From NCBI RefSeq assembly GCF_000350485.1, contig NZ_AORV01000031.1, positions 1 to 64,000 on the forward strand: a stretch of 64,000 bases of DNA, in the 5' to 3' direction. Source of the DNA: Ruminiclostridium cellobioparum subsp. termitidis CT1112 (GTDB taxonomy: Bacteria > Bacillota > Clostridia > Acetivibrionales > DSM-1351). The translations under genes were made by a program, and so were the position numbers. The notes below the pieces were generated by a model. It was not told the origin of the DNA. It did not search any database and saw nothing but the letters and a program-made list of their open reading frames with translations. Shown in pieces: positions 54,628-64,000 of the stretch (positions are counted from its first letter, which is position 1; the number at the start of each line of letters is the position of its first letter).

Positions 54628-56322
54628 TTACATCCTCTCAGGTGCGCTGATACTCAGCAGGTCAAGTACGTTTCTGATTACGATTCTTGTACAGTCAACC
54701 AGTACCAGCCTTGCCTTCATAAGTCCCTCTTCCTCGCCCCTCACTCTGCAGGCATTATAGAAGCTGTGGAAGGAGGCCGCAACTTCCTGTACATATCTTG
54801 TGAGCCGGCTTGGTTCAAGAGTTTCTGCCGATATCCTCACCTCGTCGGGATATTCGGAAAGCTTCTTTATAAGGTCAAGCTCCTCCTGCCTTTCAAGCAG
54901 TTCCAGCTTTACGGCATTGACATCGGGTATCATGATACCTTCACTCTCCAGCAGCTTCAGCATGCTGCAGATTCTTGCATGTGCATATTGCACATAGAAT
55001 ACAGGGTTTTCATTTGACTGCTTGACAGCAAGGTCGAGATCAAAATCCAGATGGCTGCCCGATGCCTTTGTATTAAAGAAGAATCTGACCCCATCCCTGC
55101 CTACTTCCTCTACAAGGTCCATCAGGGAAATGGATTTGCCTGTTCTCTTGGACATTCTGGCTATTTCACCGTTTCTGTACAGGCGCACCAGCTGGAACAG
55201 CACAACGTCAAGCCTGTCAGGATTGATCCCTATAGCCGCCATGGCTGCTTTCATCCTTGCCACATGGCCGTGGTGGTCGGCTCCCCATAAATTTATTACC
55301 CATTCAAAGCCTCTTGTCTCAAATTTATTGCGGTGGTAGGCTATGTCTGCTGCAAAGTAGGTTGGTATGCCGTTATTCCTTACAAGCACTTCATCCTTTT
55401 CACTGCCTATTACCGAGCCCTTAAGCCATAGAGCTCCGTCATTCTCAACAGTACAGTTGTTTTTCTTTAACAGCTCAATAGTTTCTGCCACCTCCCCGCC
55501 TTTGTGGAGAGTCTGTTCGGAGAACCACATGTCAAAATGAATCCCGTAGCTCTCAAGGCCTTCTCTGATTCTCTGGATATTCCTGGGAAGCGCAAAATCC
55601 ACAAATACCTTTTTTCTTTCCTCCGAAGGAACATCAATATATTTATCCCCGTGAACGGCAATAAAATCCTTCATATGTTCGGTTATATCCTCGCCATGAT
55701 AGCCGTCCTCGGGAAACTCCACCGCATCTGCTCCCTTTATGAGCTGGATGTACCTGGCTTCAAGGGAGATTCCGAACTTCTCGATCTGGTTTCCCGCATC
55801 ATTTATCAGAAACTCCCTGGTCACATCATACCCGGCGGCATCCAGCACGCTTGCTATGCAGTCGCCCAGTGCGCCGCCGCGGGCATTGCCCATATGCAGA
55901 GGTCCCGTAGGGTTTGCACTGACAAACTCAACCATGACCTTTTTACCGTTGCCTATATTTATGCGTCCGTATTGTTCTTTTTCTTCCTTTATTATTCTGA
56001 CTGCATCGTAGAGGTATTTGCTGTCCAGCGTAAAGTTTATAAACCCGGGACCGGCACAGGTTGCCTCTACGATATAGGTGTTGCTGAAATCAATGTTCTT
56101 GATAATGGTTTCAGCTATCAGGCGCGGTGCCTTTTTTGCTGTCTTTGTCAGCTGCATGGCGATATTGGTTGAAAAATCTCCATGTCCCTTCTCCCTGGGA
56201 ATTTCGATTGCCACATCATTGACCTCAAGTTCGGGAAGCTCTCCTGCTTCTACTGCCTTTTTGACCGAGCCCAGTACGGCATTTTTAATTTGCTGGCGTA
56301 ATTCCTCTGTTATATTTTTCAT
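54628..56322 (-). CDS. argS: Arginyl-tRNA synthetase
   Basis: This 564-residue class I synthetase charges tRNA-Arg. Visible features are the Arg-S N-domain (1-~90), the HIGH-type motif FVSANPTGPLHMGNARGG, VWKF/KMSK-equivalent MSKRTGKSISLMDLV, and the anticodon-binding DALR domain at the C-terminus (ESFHSFYNACRV then RIVIRNVLDLL). AGGAG is 7 nt before the ATG. The start overlaps the YwiB-like gene by 38 nt, so translation is probably coupled. Confidence 0.97.
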   Translation of the reverse strand: MKNITEELRQQIKNAVLGSVKKAVEAGELPELEVNDVAIEIPREKGHGDFSTNIAMQLTKTAKKAPRLIAETIIKNIDFSNTYIVEATCAGPGFINFTLDSKYLYDAVRIIKEEKEQYGRINIGNGKKVMVEFVSANPTGPLHMGNARGGALGDCIASVLDAAGYDVTREFLINDAGNQIEKFGISLEARYIQLIKGADAVEFPEDGYHGEDITEHMKDFIAVHGDKYIDVPSEERKKVFVDFALPRNIQRIREGLESYGIHFDMWFSEQTLHKGGEVAETIELLKKNNCTVENDGALWLKGSVIGSEKDEVLVRNNGIPTYFAADIAYHRNKFETRGFEWVINLWGADHHGHVARMKAAMAAIGINPDRLDVVLFQLVRLYRNGEIARMSKRTGKSISLMDLVEEVGRDGVRFFFNTKASGSHLDFDLDLAVKQSNENPVFYVQYAHARICSMLKLLESEGIMIPDVNAVKLELLERQEELDLIKKLSEYPDEVRISAETLEPSRLTRYVQEVAASFHSFYNACRVRGEEEGLMKARLVLVDCTRIVIRNVLDLLSISAPERM

Positions 56323-56752
56323 TTGAAGCTCCTACCTCTCTAATATGCATGTAAAAATCATTTCTTCCTGTATTGTAACTGTCTATCTCTATCTGATAAC
56401 CCACACGGATCTCGCCGCCAGTATCATCTATATTTATGTCAACATTATTGGCGTAAACACCTATTGTAAAAACCCCATACTCAGTCTCATAGGATGAGAT
56501 ATGCTTCTGTCCTTTCTGGAAAACGAACTGCGAGTTTACCTTGCCAAATCTCATGAGAGTAACGACACCATCGCAGATTTTTAAAGTGGTGGTGGTACCG
56601 AGCATTCCGGTAACTTCGCTCTCCTTATAGCTTACATAATAGTTATTGCCCTTTTGATAGTACTTTCCCTCAGTGATAAGTTCAAGAGTGTTCTGATCGT
56701 TTTCGGGATCAACTTGTATACCCTTTACATTTATTATCACGTCTTTACTCAT
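56285..56752 (-). CDS. DUF1934 (YwiB-like) beta-barrel protein
   Basis: This 155-residue calycin-like protein has KYYQKGNNYYVSYKESEVTG and NSQFVFQKGQKHISSYETEYG, as in the YwiB family, which sits beside argS in Bacillus too. The function is unknown. It has its own promoter, a GAGGAGG site before the ATG, and overlaps argS. Confidence 0.88.
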   Translation of the reverse strand: MSKDVIINVKGIQVDPENDQNTLELITEGKYYQKGNNYYVSYKESEVTGMLGTTTTLKICDGVVTLMRFGKVNSQFVFQKGQKHISSYETEYGVFTIGVYANNVDINIDDTGGEIRVGYQIEIDSYNTGRNDFYMHIREVGASNEKYNRGITPAN

Positions 56753-56796
56753 TCAGTTTCCTCCTCAGTTGAGTCATACCAAAACTTACTTCCAAT

Positions 56797-56825
56797 ATAA
56801 TAAACATTTGGCAGGATTTTTTCAA
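56797..56825 (-). promoter_or_regulatory. Predicted promoter of the ywiB-argS operon
   Basis: -35 TTGAAA (56820-56825), 17-bp spacer, -10 TATTAT (56797-56802). Confidence 0.6.
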
Positions 56826-56873
56826 GGAAAAATAAATAAAAACAAATCCGGGACCACCAAAAGCAAAGGACAA

Positions 56874-58037
56874 TTATTGATTGGTAAACTCTCTTTTACT
56901 GTCCTCATATCTTTCATAGGCAAGCTCGATGAGCCTGTCAATGAGCTCGGTGTAAGGTATGCCGCTTGCCTCCCACAATTTTGGATACATACTTATCTGA
57001 GTAAAGCCGGGCAGAGTATTTATTTCGTTTATATATATCTCTCCTGTAACCTTATGTACAAAAAAATCCACTCTTGAGAGCCCGGCGCAGTCGAGGCATT
57101 TAAAGGCTCTGACCGCATATTCCCTGATTTTCTGCACCGTATCGGCAGGCAGATTTTCAGCCGGAATGACCACCTTTGAGTCGTCCCCCACCTGATATTT
57201 TGCCTCGTAATCATAAAAATCATTGCAGGGAATGACCTCTCCGACAGTTGAAGCTATGGGATTATCATTGCCAAGAACCGCACATTCTATTTCTCTGCCG
57301 TCAATAAATTCTTCCACAAGAATCCTTCTGTCATTCCTGGCTGCTATTTCGAGAGCCCTTTTTAATTCTTCCCTGTTTGAAGCTTTGCTAACCCCCACGG
57401 AGGAGCCTGCATTCGAGGGTTTAACGAAGCAGGGGTAAGTCAGCCTGCCCTCTATTTCTTCCATGACTTCTTCAGTCCGGAAATTGACCTGCTTCCTGTT
57501 GAACACCAGATAGTCACCCTGGGGAAGGCCTTCCTTTTCAAATATTATCTTGGTATAAGCCTTATCCATACCCACAGCCGAGCCCAGTACACCACAGCCC
57601 ACGTATGGAAGGCCGGCCAGTTCAAACAGGCCCTGGATGGTTCCGTCTTCCCCGTTACAACCGTGCAAAACAGGAAATACAACATCTATCGGCTCGGCCG
57701 AGCTTTCGGTAAAAATAGCTCTTGCCGTATTGCTGACGGTTATATCATTGAAATTCCGGGATGCAGTATCAGCCTGCTGATTTTGAGCCGCTAAAAGCAG
57801 GGCATTTTGCTTCTTCTCCTTAAGGTCGGCCTGCGCAAGCTGCAGCCATTCGCCGCTTCCGATTTTGTTTGCGGGCCCGTCATATGTAAGCCACTGTCCC
57901 TCTTTTGTAATGCCGATCATAATAACATCATATTTTGATTTATCTATATTCTCAATTACCGACTGAGCCGAGACTCTGGATACCTCATGCTCCGAAGATT
58001 GTCCTCCGAATATTACAGCTACTCTTTTCTTTGCCAT
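56874..58037 (-). CDS. ddl: D-alanine--D-alanine ligase
   Basis: This 387-residue ATP-grasp enzyme joins two D-Ala for peptidoglycan precursors. The ATG at 58037 (GGAGG 5 nt ahead) gives the classic start KKRVAVIFGGQSSEHEVSR. Later motifs are GEDGTIQGLFELAGLPYVG, KPSNAGSSVGVSKA, LVEEFIDGREIECAVLGN and INEINTLPGFTQISMYPKLW. The Tyr/Phe residue that separates Ddl from vancomycin-type D-Ala-D-Lac ligases was not resolved. The frame's 21-codon upstream extension is not used. Confidence 0.96.
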   Translation of the reverse strand: MAKKRVAVIFGGQSSEHEVSRVSAQSVIENIDKSKYDVIMIGITKEGQWLTYDGPANKIGSGEWLQLAQADLKEKKQNALLLAAQNQQADTASRNFNDITVSNTARAIFTESSAEPIDVVFPVLHGCNGEDGTIQGLFELAGLPYVGCGVLGSAVGMDKAYTKIIFEKEGLPQGDYLVFNRKQVNFRTEEVMEEIEGRLTYPCFVKPSNAGSSVGVSKASNREELKRALEIAARNDRRILVEEFIDGREIECAVLGNDNPIASTVGEVIPCNDFYDYEAKYQVGDDSKVVIPAENLPADTVQKIREYAVRAFKCLDCAGLSRVDFFVHKVTGEIYINEINTLPGFTQISMYPKLWEASGIPYTELIDRLIELAYERYEDSKREFTNQ

Positions 58038-58177
58038 AATTACCTCCGCACGCATGTGAAGCCAAGTGTTTGACTTCATGTTTTTATTGGTATCTGCCAA
58101 CTTACAGATGCCATTTAAATTATATTTAACATTTTACTATTTAAGTACCAATAATACAAGAAAATACAGCGCTCAAA

Positions 58178-58206
58178 GCAAAAAGAGCCGTTCCGGCTCT
58201 TTTTGC
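58178..58206 (-). terminator. Terminator after the ferritin-like gene
   Basis: GCAAAAAGAGCC and GGCTCTTTTTGC form a perfect 12-bp stem with a 5-nt loop. Confidence 0.9.
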
Positions 58207-58294
58207 GATAAATCCCTATTTTATATTTATATATTAATAACACCCTACGGGTATCATTCATGAACCATGGACATTATTGCTCCGGAAAACAGGC

Positions 58295-58801
58295 TTATTT
58301 AAATATGAATCCGGCAACATCTTTCCAGCTCTGCTTGAGAAGCTTTTCATACCTCACCTTGAACATGACCTCATGCTTCTTTTCCCAGTCTGCAAGTTCG
58401 AGGAGAAATCTCTTGGCCTCTTCATCCTCCACCTGGCCTGCCGCATTAAAATAAAACAGTGCAAAATCACTTTCCATCAGGTAGGCCATTCTTATTATTG
58501 CCAGGTCGGACAAAGCATTTTTATCAGAAATAAGTTCAGAGTTGTCAGGTATTATTGCGACATTTTTTTCTCTTGAAGTGTCATCAACTACCCAGGACAT
58601 TACTATGGGAGGAGGCGTTACCTTGAGCAGGTCATAAATACTGCTCAGTACCGCATAATGGGTTTTTTCCATTTCGGCCAACTCCTCAAAGAGTTTTTTA
58701 TGTTCAGCCGACTGAACCCTCTCCATATTGTAACTGTAAAATTCCTCCGCATCATTTTCCATTCTCATGGCATATTCAATAATCTCTTTTAATTTGCTCA
58801 T
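58295..58801 (-). CDS. Ferritin-like/rubrerythrin-type domain protein
   Basis: This 168-residue four-helix protein has EYAMRMENDAEEFYSYNMER in helix 1 and LAEMEKTHYAVL in helix 2. The second half repeats with MESDFALFYFNAAGQVEDEE and ELADWEKKHEVMFK. The E...ExxH pairs fit a diiron centre. There is no rubredoxin domain. It may detoxify peroxide or store metal in this anaerobe; the exact role is open. Confidence 0.85.
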   Translation of the reverse strand: MSKLKEIIEYAMRMENDAEEFYSYNMERVQSAEHKKLFEELAEMEKTHYAVLSSIYDLLKVTPPPIVMSWVVDDTSREKNVAIIPDNSELISDKNALSDLAIIRMAYLMESDFALFYFNAAGQVEDEEAKRFLLELADWEKKHEVMFKVRYEKLLKQSWKDVAGFIFK

Positions 58802-58905
58802 AATTGGCTCTCCTTCTGTATGTAATCAAGAATATTTTGTGGCAGCGCCCCCGGAAGTACAATCTATATAAAATATACCCTGCAGTTTATGCTTAAAACA
58901 TTAAT

Positions 58906-59132
58906 TTAACCCGTTGTGCCAATTAAAATTTTATTTTTGCTTTACAGATAGATTTAATCAGAATCAACTGGTACGCGAGTACAACTTCATGAAATAAGAT
59001 GCACAGTTAAAAACAATTTTCGCAATTGTTTTGGGGCATCCTTATTTCATGAAGTTAGTACGGAAGTTACCATTTGATATAAAAAAATTACAGGGTAAAG
59101 CAAAAATTAAACTAACCGGCACAACGCGTTAA
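58906..59132. repeat. Repeat family B, short copy
   Basis: A 227-bp near-palindrome. TTAACCCGTTGTGCC (from 58906) and TTTTTGCTTTAC pair with GTAAAGCAAAAA and GGCACAACGCGTTAA (to 59132). CAACTGGTACGCGAGTAC and TTCATGAAATAAGATGC also have matching arms. It is a version of the element at 7438-7770 that lacks the ~120-bp apical core. Confidence 0.75.
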
Positions 59133-59164
59133 TTTAACTGGTTAATTATTTTACTCACGAAAAG

Positions 59165-59191
59165 AACGGAGTCCTTTTAAGACTCCGTTCC
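59165..59191 (-). terminator. Terminator after the M23 peptidase gene
   Basis: GAACGGAGTC and GACTCCGTTC form a perfect 10-bp stem. On the minus strand TTTT follows. Confidence 0.85.
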
Positions 59192-59221
59192 AGTTTATGT
59201 CAGGAATATTTGTTTTTTTCG

Positions 59222-60019
59222 TTATTTAGCCTTGTCCGAAGTTGAAGCCGCCTTCAAATATGGCACAGGATCAACTGCCTTGCCATTTTTCAAAACTTCA
59301 AAATGCAGATGTGCGCCATCTTCACATTCACTTTGAATGGGATCACCTACAAGGCCTATTATTTCATTGGCCTTGACCTTAAGGCCGCAGCTTATATCCT
59401 CCAGGCCCTGCTTTGAAAGACCTGCGTATCTGGTCTTCAAACCGCTGGTGCCGTGAGTGATTTCTACGGTGATGCCACTTGTATTATCCTCAACCAGTGA
59501 CACTGTTCCATCAGCTACAGCCCTGACCTTTGTCAGCTTGTCCACTTTAAAATCAAGACCTGTATGAGCTCTTATGTCCCCCAGTGTCTTTGACTCTGAA
59601 AAAGTATTTACGTCTCTGGTGTAGTCCTTCATAATCGACCCATCAACAGGACGGATAAATGTAATGGCTGCATTGGAAGCAGTACTTTTGCCCTTGGCAG
59701 GAGAACTCTTGGCCGGTTCTTTTGAAGTATTTGCCGACGGTGTCTGGTTGGCAGGTACTTGCTTGCCCGAAGTGTTGGCTGCAACTGCTTTAGCAGGATC
59801 TTCCTGGCTTGATTGATTTGCATTGGCATCATCCGGAATTATTTTTCCTTCGCTGCTGATGCCGGTATCAGGAGAGTTCATGTTTTGAGTAGTTACAAAT
59901 ATCGCCGTGGCTGCCACAATGACTATGCAAACTGCAAGAATTACATAAAATCCCTTATTATTAAAGAATTTTGACAGTTTGTTTTTCCAATTCTTTTCGT
60001 CTGGAATAAGTTTCTTCAT
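59222..60019 (-). CDS. SpoIIQ-like M23 metallopeptidase
   Basis: This 265-residue membrane-anchored protein (ATG 60019) has TM at about 23-43, a Ser/Thr/Lys-rich linker (about 60-115) and a LytM/M23 domain. All zinc-site residues are visible: HTGLDF for the first His and Asp, and AHLHFEV for the HxH. Bacillus SpoIIQ has lost a ligand, but clostridial forms often keep it. It follows spoIID by ~90 nt and has a sigma-F-like promoter, so it is probably the forespore partner of the SpoIIIAH channel in engulfment. Confidence 0.9.
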   Translation of the reverse strand: MKKLIPDEKNWKNKLSKFFNNKGFYVILAVCIVIVAATAIFVTTQNMNSPDTGISSEGKIIPDDANANQSSQEDPAKAVAANTSGKQVPANQTPSANTSKEPAKSSPAKGKSTASNAAITFIRPVDGSIMKDYTRDVNTFSESKTLGDIRAHTGLDFKVDKLTKVRAVADGTVSLVEDNTSGITVEITHGTSGLKTRYAGLSKQGLEDISCGLKVKANEIIGLVGDPIQSECEDGAHLHFEVLKNGKAVDPVPYLKAASTSDKAK

Positions 60020-60044
60020 AATTAATATTCCACCTCCATTAAAT

Positions 60045-60072
60045 ATTGTTTCCTTTATTGCCAACAATATAC
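60045..60072 (-). promoter_or_regulatory. Predicted sigma-F promoter of the SpoIIQ-like gene
   Basis: -35 GTATA (60068-60072), 14-bp spacer, -10 GGAAACAAT (60045-60053). The -10 fits the sigma-F pattern GGNNANANT fully; the spacer is one base short. Confidence 0.55.
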
Positions 60073-60106
60073 ATAGAGGTGGAATGATTTATATAAATCA
60101 TTTATA

Positions 60107-61120
60107 TTAATTGTTATCATTTATATTATCGCCAAGTTTGTTAAGAGTTACTCCTTTATAATAATACTTCAGGATGTCGGAATAGGAGTATCCCTCCTTT
60201 GCCAGATAATCGGCTCCGCACTGGCTCATCCCCACGCCGTGCCCATAGCCCAGGGTGGTAATGTCTATTTTGCCGTCTGAAAGTTTTGACAGCTTGAAGT
60301 TTGCGGATTTCAGCTGAAATATTTTCCTGAAATCCGTTCCCTTGATTTTTATATTGCCAATCTCCATTTCCATAACACGGTCACCGGAAGAATACTTTTT
60401 TATTTTAATTGCAGAAAAAAGATCCTTGGTCTTTAGTTGGAAGTCAGGGTTGAATTCTTTCAGTTTTTTGACCATTTCCTCCTGGTCAAAAACCACCTGG
60501 GTTTTATACTCTGAAAAAGTGTCCTCACCGGGGCTTTCCACTCCCCTAAGGTAAGGTTCCGCCGTTCCATCCCATACATCTTCGGAATTTTCGGTATGCC
60601 CCCCGCTGTTGGAGTGGAAAAGAGGATTTATTACAACACCGTTGTATTCAATAATCTGTCCCGAGGTTTCACTTACTGCCTTACAAATCTTATTCCAGTA
60701 TTTAAAGGCTGAGAACAGGCCCCACCGTTTCATTGCCGTTTCCTTGCTGATCCACGCCTGGCAGTGGGCCGGGTTTGTGCAAACATCGGCTCCGTTATGC
60801 GCCGTCTCAGAGGAACCATACAGCTTGGCGGCCCGTCCCATGGCATATGTCCTGGCCGCAACCGCCTGCGCTTTAAGTGCCTCCATTTCAAAAGAAGCCG
60901 GCATTTCGGCGGCAACCACCCCGATCAGGTAGTCTTCCAGATTCATTTTAACTATCTTTTTCTGGTCTGAAAGGTAAACATTTATGGTCAGCGGCTTATC
61001 GGTACTCTCCTTTGCTGTTTTCTCCTGCTCCTGGATTATGCTGAAATTGCGGACCATTAATAAAGGTATAAAAACAATTAATATAACCATGAAAATTATG
61101 TAAATACAAAGTTTCTTCAT
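60107..61120 (-). CDS. spoIID: Stage II sporulation protein D
   Basis: This 337-residue peptidoglycan lytic transglycosylase is needed for engulfment with SpoIIM/SpoIIP. The ATG at 61120 has GGAGG 4 nt ahead. One membrane segment lies near 5-25. The SpoIID core follows: MNLEDYLIGVVAAEMPASFE at about 66-85 (catalytic Glu), LKAQAVAARTYAM, HCQAW, NPLFHSNSGGHTENSEDVWD, and TLGYGHGVGMSQCGADYLAK near the end. The length and the M23 neighbour match the usual spoIID-spoIIQ pairing. Confidence 0.96.
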   Translation of the reverse strand: MKKLCIYIIFMVILIVFIPLLMVRNFSIIQEQEKTAKESTDKPLTINVYLSDQKKIVKMNLEDYLIGVVAAEMPASFEMEALKAQAVAARTYAMGRAAKLYGSSETAHNGADVCTNPAHCQAWISKETAMKRWGLFSAFKYWNKICKAVSETSGQIIEYNGVVINPLFHSNSGGHTENSEDVWDGTAEPYLRGVESPGEDTFSEYKTQVVFDQEEMVKKLKEFNPDFQLKTKDLFSAIKIKKYSSGDRVMEMEIGNIKIKGTDFRKIFQLKSANFKLSKLSDGKIDITTLGYGHGVGMSQCGADYLAKEGYSYSDILKYYYKGVTLNKLGDNINDNN

Positions 61121-61261
61121 TTTACCTCCATGCCCCAAATATCAATTCCTCACATAAAACTAAGGACATGTTTTAGTATATTCATATATAAACATAATTT
61201 ATGATTTACTCAGTCATTTTTATATGTATTTTTAATCCTTCCGGCATTTTCCCGTCGGCTG

Positions 61262-62980
61262 CTACTCCATATATCCGCCCTTCATAGGTGAAACCGCAAG
61301 CTTTGAATATATTTTCAATATGCCTGTTTTTTCCTTCAATACAGGGGGCCGCATGGTCCGTCTTCTTTCAGAAAGGCAGCCGTTTACCTCCTCAGCGGTT
61401 TTTTCCTCTCCGGCAATACCTACTATATCTATTCTTCTTGAGGGAATGTCAACTCGGATCAAATCTCCCTCCTGTACAAGAGATATAGGACCTCCCTCAA
61501 CAGCTTCGGGGGAAACGTGGCCTATTGCCGGACCCCTGGTCGCACCTGAAAACCGTCCGTCGGTTATAAGGCATACCGAGCCTGACAATTGGTCATCACA
61601 GGCTATGGCTTCTGTGGTGTAAAACATTTCAGGCATCCCCGACCCCTTTGGCCCTTCATAGCGGATAATCACCACATCCCCGGGCTGTATCCTCTTCCGG
61701 ACCACCGACTGGTAAGCCTCCTCTTCGCTGTCAAAGGGGCGGGCCCTTCCCGTGAAAACAAGCATCTCCTTTTTCAGGGCGGAGTGCTTGACTACCGCAC
61801 CCTCTGGAGCAAGATTCCCCTTTAGGACTGCCACTGCTCCGTGTTCTGATATCGGAGAAGAGCTGCTTTTAATAACATCATTTCTATCAATCTTTCTTTC
61901 AGATAAATAGTCCTTGCACTTTTCATAATAGCCTTCTTTTTTCAGGCCCTCCAGGTTTTCGCCCAGAGTTTTGCCTGTTACCGTCATTACATCCAGATTG
62001 AGATGTTCTTTTATCTGCTCCATTACATAGGGTGTTCCTCCGGCATACCAATAGTATTCTGCAGGATGCACCCCGCTCGGACGGATATTGCACAAATGCG
62101 GGATTTGCCTGTGAATCCTGTCAAACATCCCGGCGTCTATTTCAATGCCAAGCTGATGGGCTATTGCAGGCAGATGCAGAAGTGTATTGGAAGAACCCGC
62201 TATGGCCGCATGTACCATTATGGCATTTTCAAAAGCTTCACAGGTCATTATCCTGTCCGGTGTCAAATTGCTGTTAACCAGATCAACAACGGCATTACCG
62301 GCAGCTTTGGACCAATTCCCAATTTCATCACCCCAAGCCGGGATAAGGGCGGCTCCCGGAAGTGCCATACCAAGGGCTTCAGCCATTATCTGCATTGTGC
62401 TTGCAGTGCCCATGAACTGGCAGGCTCCGCAGCTGGGGCACGCATTGTGCTTATAATATGTATACTCCTCCAGGGTTATCTCATTTCTTAAATATTTGGC
62501 ATGATAGGCACCAATCTGCTCAAGTGTCAGGTTGTCCACCCCTGTTTTCATCACTCCTCCCGGAACAAAAACCGAGGGTATGTTGCAGCGCGCCATTGCC
62601 ATCAAATGTCCTGGTACCGATTTGTCACAGGAGGATATGAATACTGCTCCGTCAAAGGGCGTAGCCTTCAGCTGAACCTCTATTGTGTAGGCTATCATTT
62701 CTCTTGATATAAGTGAGTAGTTCATGCCGTCATGTCCCTGCGCAATACCGTCGCAGATATCTGTCACGGTATACCGGGCGGCCTTGGCACCCCTTCGGTC
62801 AATTTCGGTTTTCACCGTATGGACAAGCTCTCCAAGATGTACACTTCCGGGGTGACTGTCCCCCCAGGAGCTGTTAACCATGATCTGCGCCTTTCCGAGA
62901 TCCTCCGTACTCCAGCCCGCCCCCAGTTTCAAAGAGTCTATTTCAGCAGCTATTCCTCTCATTTCCTGACTTCGCAACAT
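61262..62980 (-). CDS. IlvD/Edd-family dehydratase (dihydroxy-acid or sugar-acid dehydratase)
   Basis: This 572-residue enzyme has the Fe-S ligands [10 protein letters not shown] and [38 protein letters not shown] and IVGIAGEE near the end. IlvD dehydrates branched-chain amino-acid intermediates, whereas close relatives act on sugar acids. The N-terminal sequence and a GH130 neighbour 37 nt upstream fit sugar-acid metabolism about as well as valine/isoleucine synthesis. AGGAGAG lies 6 nt before the chosen ATG. I therefore give no gene symbol. Confidence 0.85.
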   Translation of the reverse strand: MLRSQEMRGIAAEIDSLKLGAGWSTEDLGKAQIMVNSSWGDSHPGSVHLGELVHTVKTEIDRRGAKAARYTVTDICDGIAQGHDGMNYSLISREMIAYTIEVQLKATPFDGAVFISSCDKSVPGHLMAMARCNIPSVFVPGGVMKTGVDNLTLEQIGAYHAKYLRNEITLEEYTYYKHNACPSCGACQFMGTASTMQIMAEALGMALPGAALIPAWGDEIGNWSKAAGNAVVDLVNSNLTPDRIMTCEAFENAIMVHAAIAGSSNTLLHLPAIAHQLGIEIDAGMFDRIHRQIPHLCNIRPSGVHPAEYYWYAGGTPYVMEQIKEHLNLDVMTVTGKTLGENLEGLKKEGYYEKCKDYLSERKIDRNDVIKSSSSPISEHGAVAVLKGNLAPEGAVVKHSALKKEMLVFTGRARPFDSEEEAYQSVVRKRIQPGDVVIIRYEGPKGSGMPEMFYTTEAIACDDQLSGSVCLITDGRFSGATRGPAIGHVSPEAVEGGPISLVQEGDLIRVDIPSRRIDIVGIAGEEKTAEEVNGCLSERRRTMRPPVLKEKTGILKIYSKLAVSPMKGGYME

Positions 62981-63017
62981 GTTCTTCTCTCCTATGCCGT
63001 ATTGTATATTTATGACA

Positions 63018-64000
63018 TTACCGCTGTTCCATAACAAAATCAATCAATTCCTCAGTTGGAACCGTAGCCAGACTGATGGCGGTATCCGTACATCCATAGT
63101 ATATATGCAATATACCTTCCTTTTCAACAGTTGCCGTAGGAAAAATCACATCAGGTATATACAAGCCGAATTTCTCATAATACTCTTCCGGCTCCATAAT
63201 GAAGCTCTTTGCCCTGGCTATGACCTTCCCGGGATTTTCAATATCCAGCAGCATTGCCCCTGCACGGTAGACATTATGGTCATCTACTCCGTGATACAAG
63301 GTCAGCCAGCCTTTATCGGTCCTGATGGGCGGAGCCGAGCCTCCGATTTTTTTGGATTCCCAGGACTGTTCCGGAACAGCAAGAAGTTTCGGTTCGGTCC
63401 AATCAACCAGGTTATCGGAATAGCAAATCCACATGCCGGCCTTTTCTGTTCCGAATTCTTCTCCTATATATTCCTCCGGCCTTCTCAGCAATGCAAATTT
63501 TCCGTTTATTTTTTCGGGGAACAGTATATTGTCCCTGTCATTAATTTCAAACGGCGTTGTATATGCCACCTGTTCAAAATGTATCATATCATCCGATACC
63601 ATAATTCCCGAGCGGGTCATGAAGCTTTCCTTCCTTGACCAGCCGTCGGGATATTCGGGGCTGACTTCTATGGGCTTTCCCACTCCTGTGGGATAATAGC
63701 CGTAGGATGAAGGGCGTAATGCATATGTAAGATAAAACCTGCCCTCTATTTTTACTATTCTCGGGTCCTGAACACTTCCATACGGAAAGCCAAAGGTACC
63801 TGGTGTTATTATTGGTTCGTCGGTCACATGAGTAAAGTGTATGCCATCATCACTTTCCAGCAGACCTATATAACAGTGAAAAGGCATCAGAGACCCGGCT
63901 GCCCTTTCATACATGTAGAACCTGCCCTTTTCCAGTATTACAGCCGGATTGAAAACCGTGGCCTTTCTCCAGTCAAATATGCCGGGCCTCACTATGGGAT
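63018..64000 (-). CDS. GH130 mannoside phosphorylase-like enzyme, 5' end outside the window
   Basis: At least 327 residues of a five-bladed propeller enzyme that phosphorolyses beta-mannosides (mannosyl-glucose or beta-1,4-mannooligosaccharides) to mannose-1-phosphate. Seen are [46 protein letters not shown] with the conserved Asp, and [20 protein letters not shown]. The in-frame GTG at 63992 is not the start, because the frame reads upstream through PIVRPG to the window end, as family members do. It is probably co-transcribed with the dehydratase downstream. Confidence 0.88.
   Translation of the reverse strand, partial: PIVRPGIFDWRKATVFNPAVILEKGRFYMYERAAGSLMPFHCYIGLLESDDGIHFTHVTDEPIITPGTFGFPYGSVQDPRIVKIEGRFYLTYALRPSSYGYYPTGVGKPIEVSPEYPDGWSRKESFMTRSGIMVSDDMIHFEQVAYTTPFEINDRDNILFPEKINGKFALLRRPEEYIGEEFGTEKAGMWICYSDNLVDWTEPKLLAVPEQSWESKKIGGSAPPIRTDKGWLTLYHGVDDHNVYRAGAMLLDIENPGKVIARAKSFIMEPEEYYEKFGLYIPDVIFPTATVEKEGILHIYYGCTDTAISLATVPTEELIDFVMEQR

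Noticed and set aside
63018-63992. GTG at 63992 as the start of the GH130 gene
   Set aside because: The frame stays open to the window end and encodes the usual residues before the DWRKAT motif, so the true start lies outside.

Overview
The window looks like chromosomal DNA of an anaerobic, endospore-forming, motile, S-layered Firmicute of the class Clostridia, probably of the Ruminiclostridium/cellulolytic-clostridia type (genus not certain). The reasons are spoIIR, spoIID and an M23 engulfment peptidase, SLH proteins, a sigma-D-type promoter before a chemoreceptor, YesMN/ABC sugar uptake, a GH130 mannoside phosphorylase, low-to-mid GC, and strong GGAGG ribosome binding sites. Nearly all genes lie on the minus strand. 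I see no tRNA, rRNA or CRISPR.

Region by region: 0-1.4 kb, an ABC-2 exporter (permease cut by the window edge). 1.4-4.6 kb, AT-rich accessory DNA with a decayed small gene, a degenerate IS5-type insertion and a secreted protein with its own promoter and terminator. 4.6-6.5 kb, a BlaI/BlaR1-like regulatory pair with two matched operators. 6.5-7.8 kb, non-coding repeats. 7.8-15 kb, a sugar ABC importer (two permeases and a lipoprotein) with a YesM/YesN two-component system. 15-20.5 kb, a Ca-type P-ATPase, a block of palindromic repeats, mgtC and spoIIR. 20.8-23.9 kb, pyrG, a 29-codon ORF missed by size cut-offs, a vanZ-like gene and a small membrane protein.

24-44.3 kb is one ~20-kb exopolysaccharide (EPS) operon. 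It opens with a LoaP/NusG-type antiterminator and cpsC/cpsD, continues through a beta-helix protein, polymerase, glycosyltransferases, a radical SAM protein, a pyruvyltransferase and a flippase, and ends with a CpsB-type phosphatase and a priming sugar transferase. Inside it (25.6-32.1 kb) sits a peptide-modification cassette: a PF14907-type nucleotidyltransferase, a PqqD-like protein, a radical SAM/SPASM enzyme, an HPr-kinase-like protein, an S24/S26 peptidase, an ABC exporter and three short precursor peptides. Two of the precursors are too short for a normal ORF list. All three share the same register (Tyr4, Lys6-Pro7, Glu17-Glu18, Ala21) and then diverge completely. The accessory set resembles that of paeninodin-type lasso clusters, but I see no lasso cyclase or B2 protease; a radical SAM enzyme is present instead. 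This is the strongest candidate for an undescribed system.

44.5-50.7 kb holds an S41 protease and two SLH surface proteins. After a divergent chemoreceptor (51-52.7 kb) come a Big2-parvulin secreted foldase, argS with a YwiB-like partner, D-Ala-D-Ala ligase, a ferritin-like protein, and the sporulation pair spoIID plus a SpoIIQ-like M23 peptidase. The window ends with an IlvD/Edd dehydratase and a GH130 phosphorylase that runs off the edge. Several families of 170-330-bp palindromic elements are scattered through the window. Some copies show compensatory changes in internal hairpins, which suggests a selected or mobilised structure.
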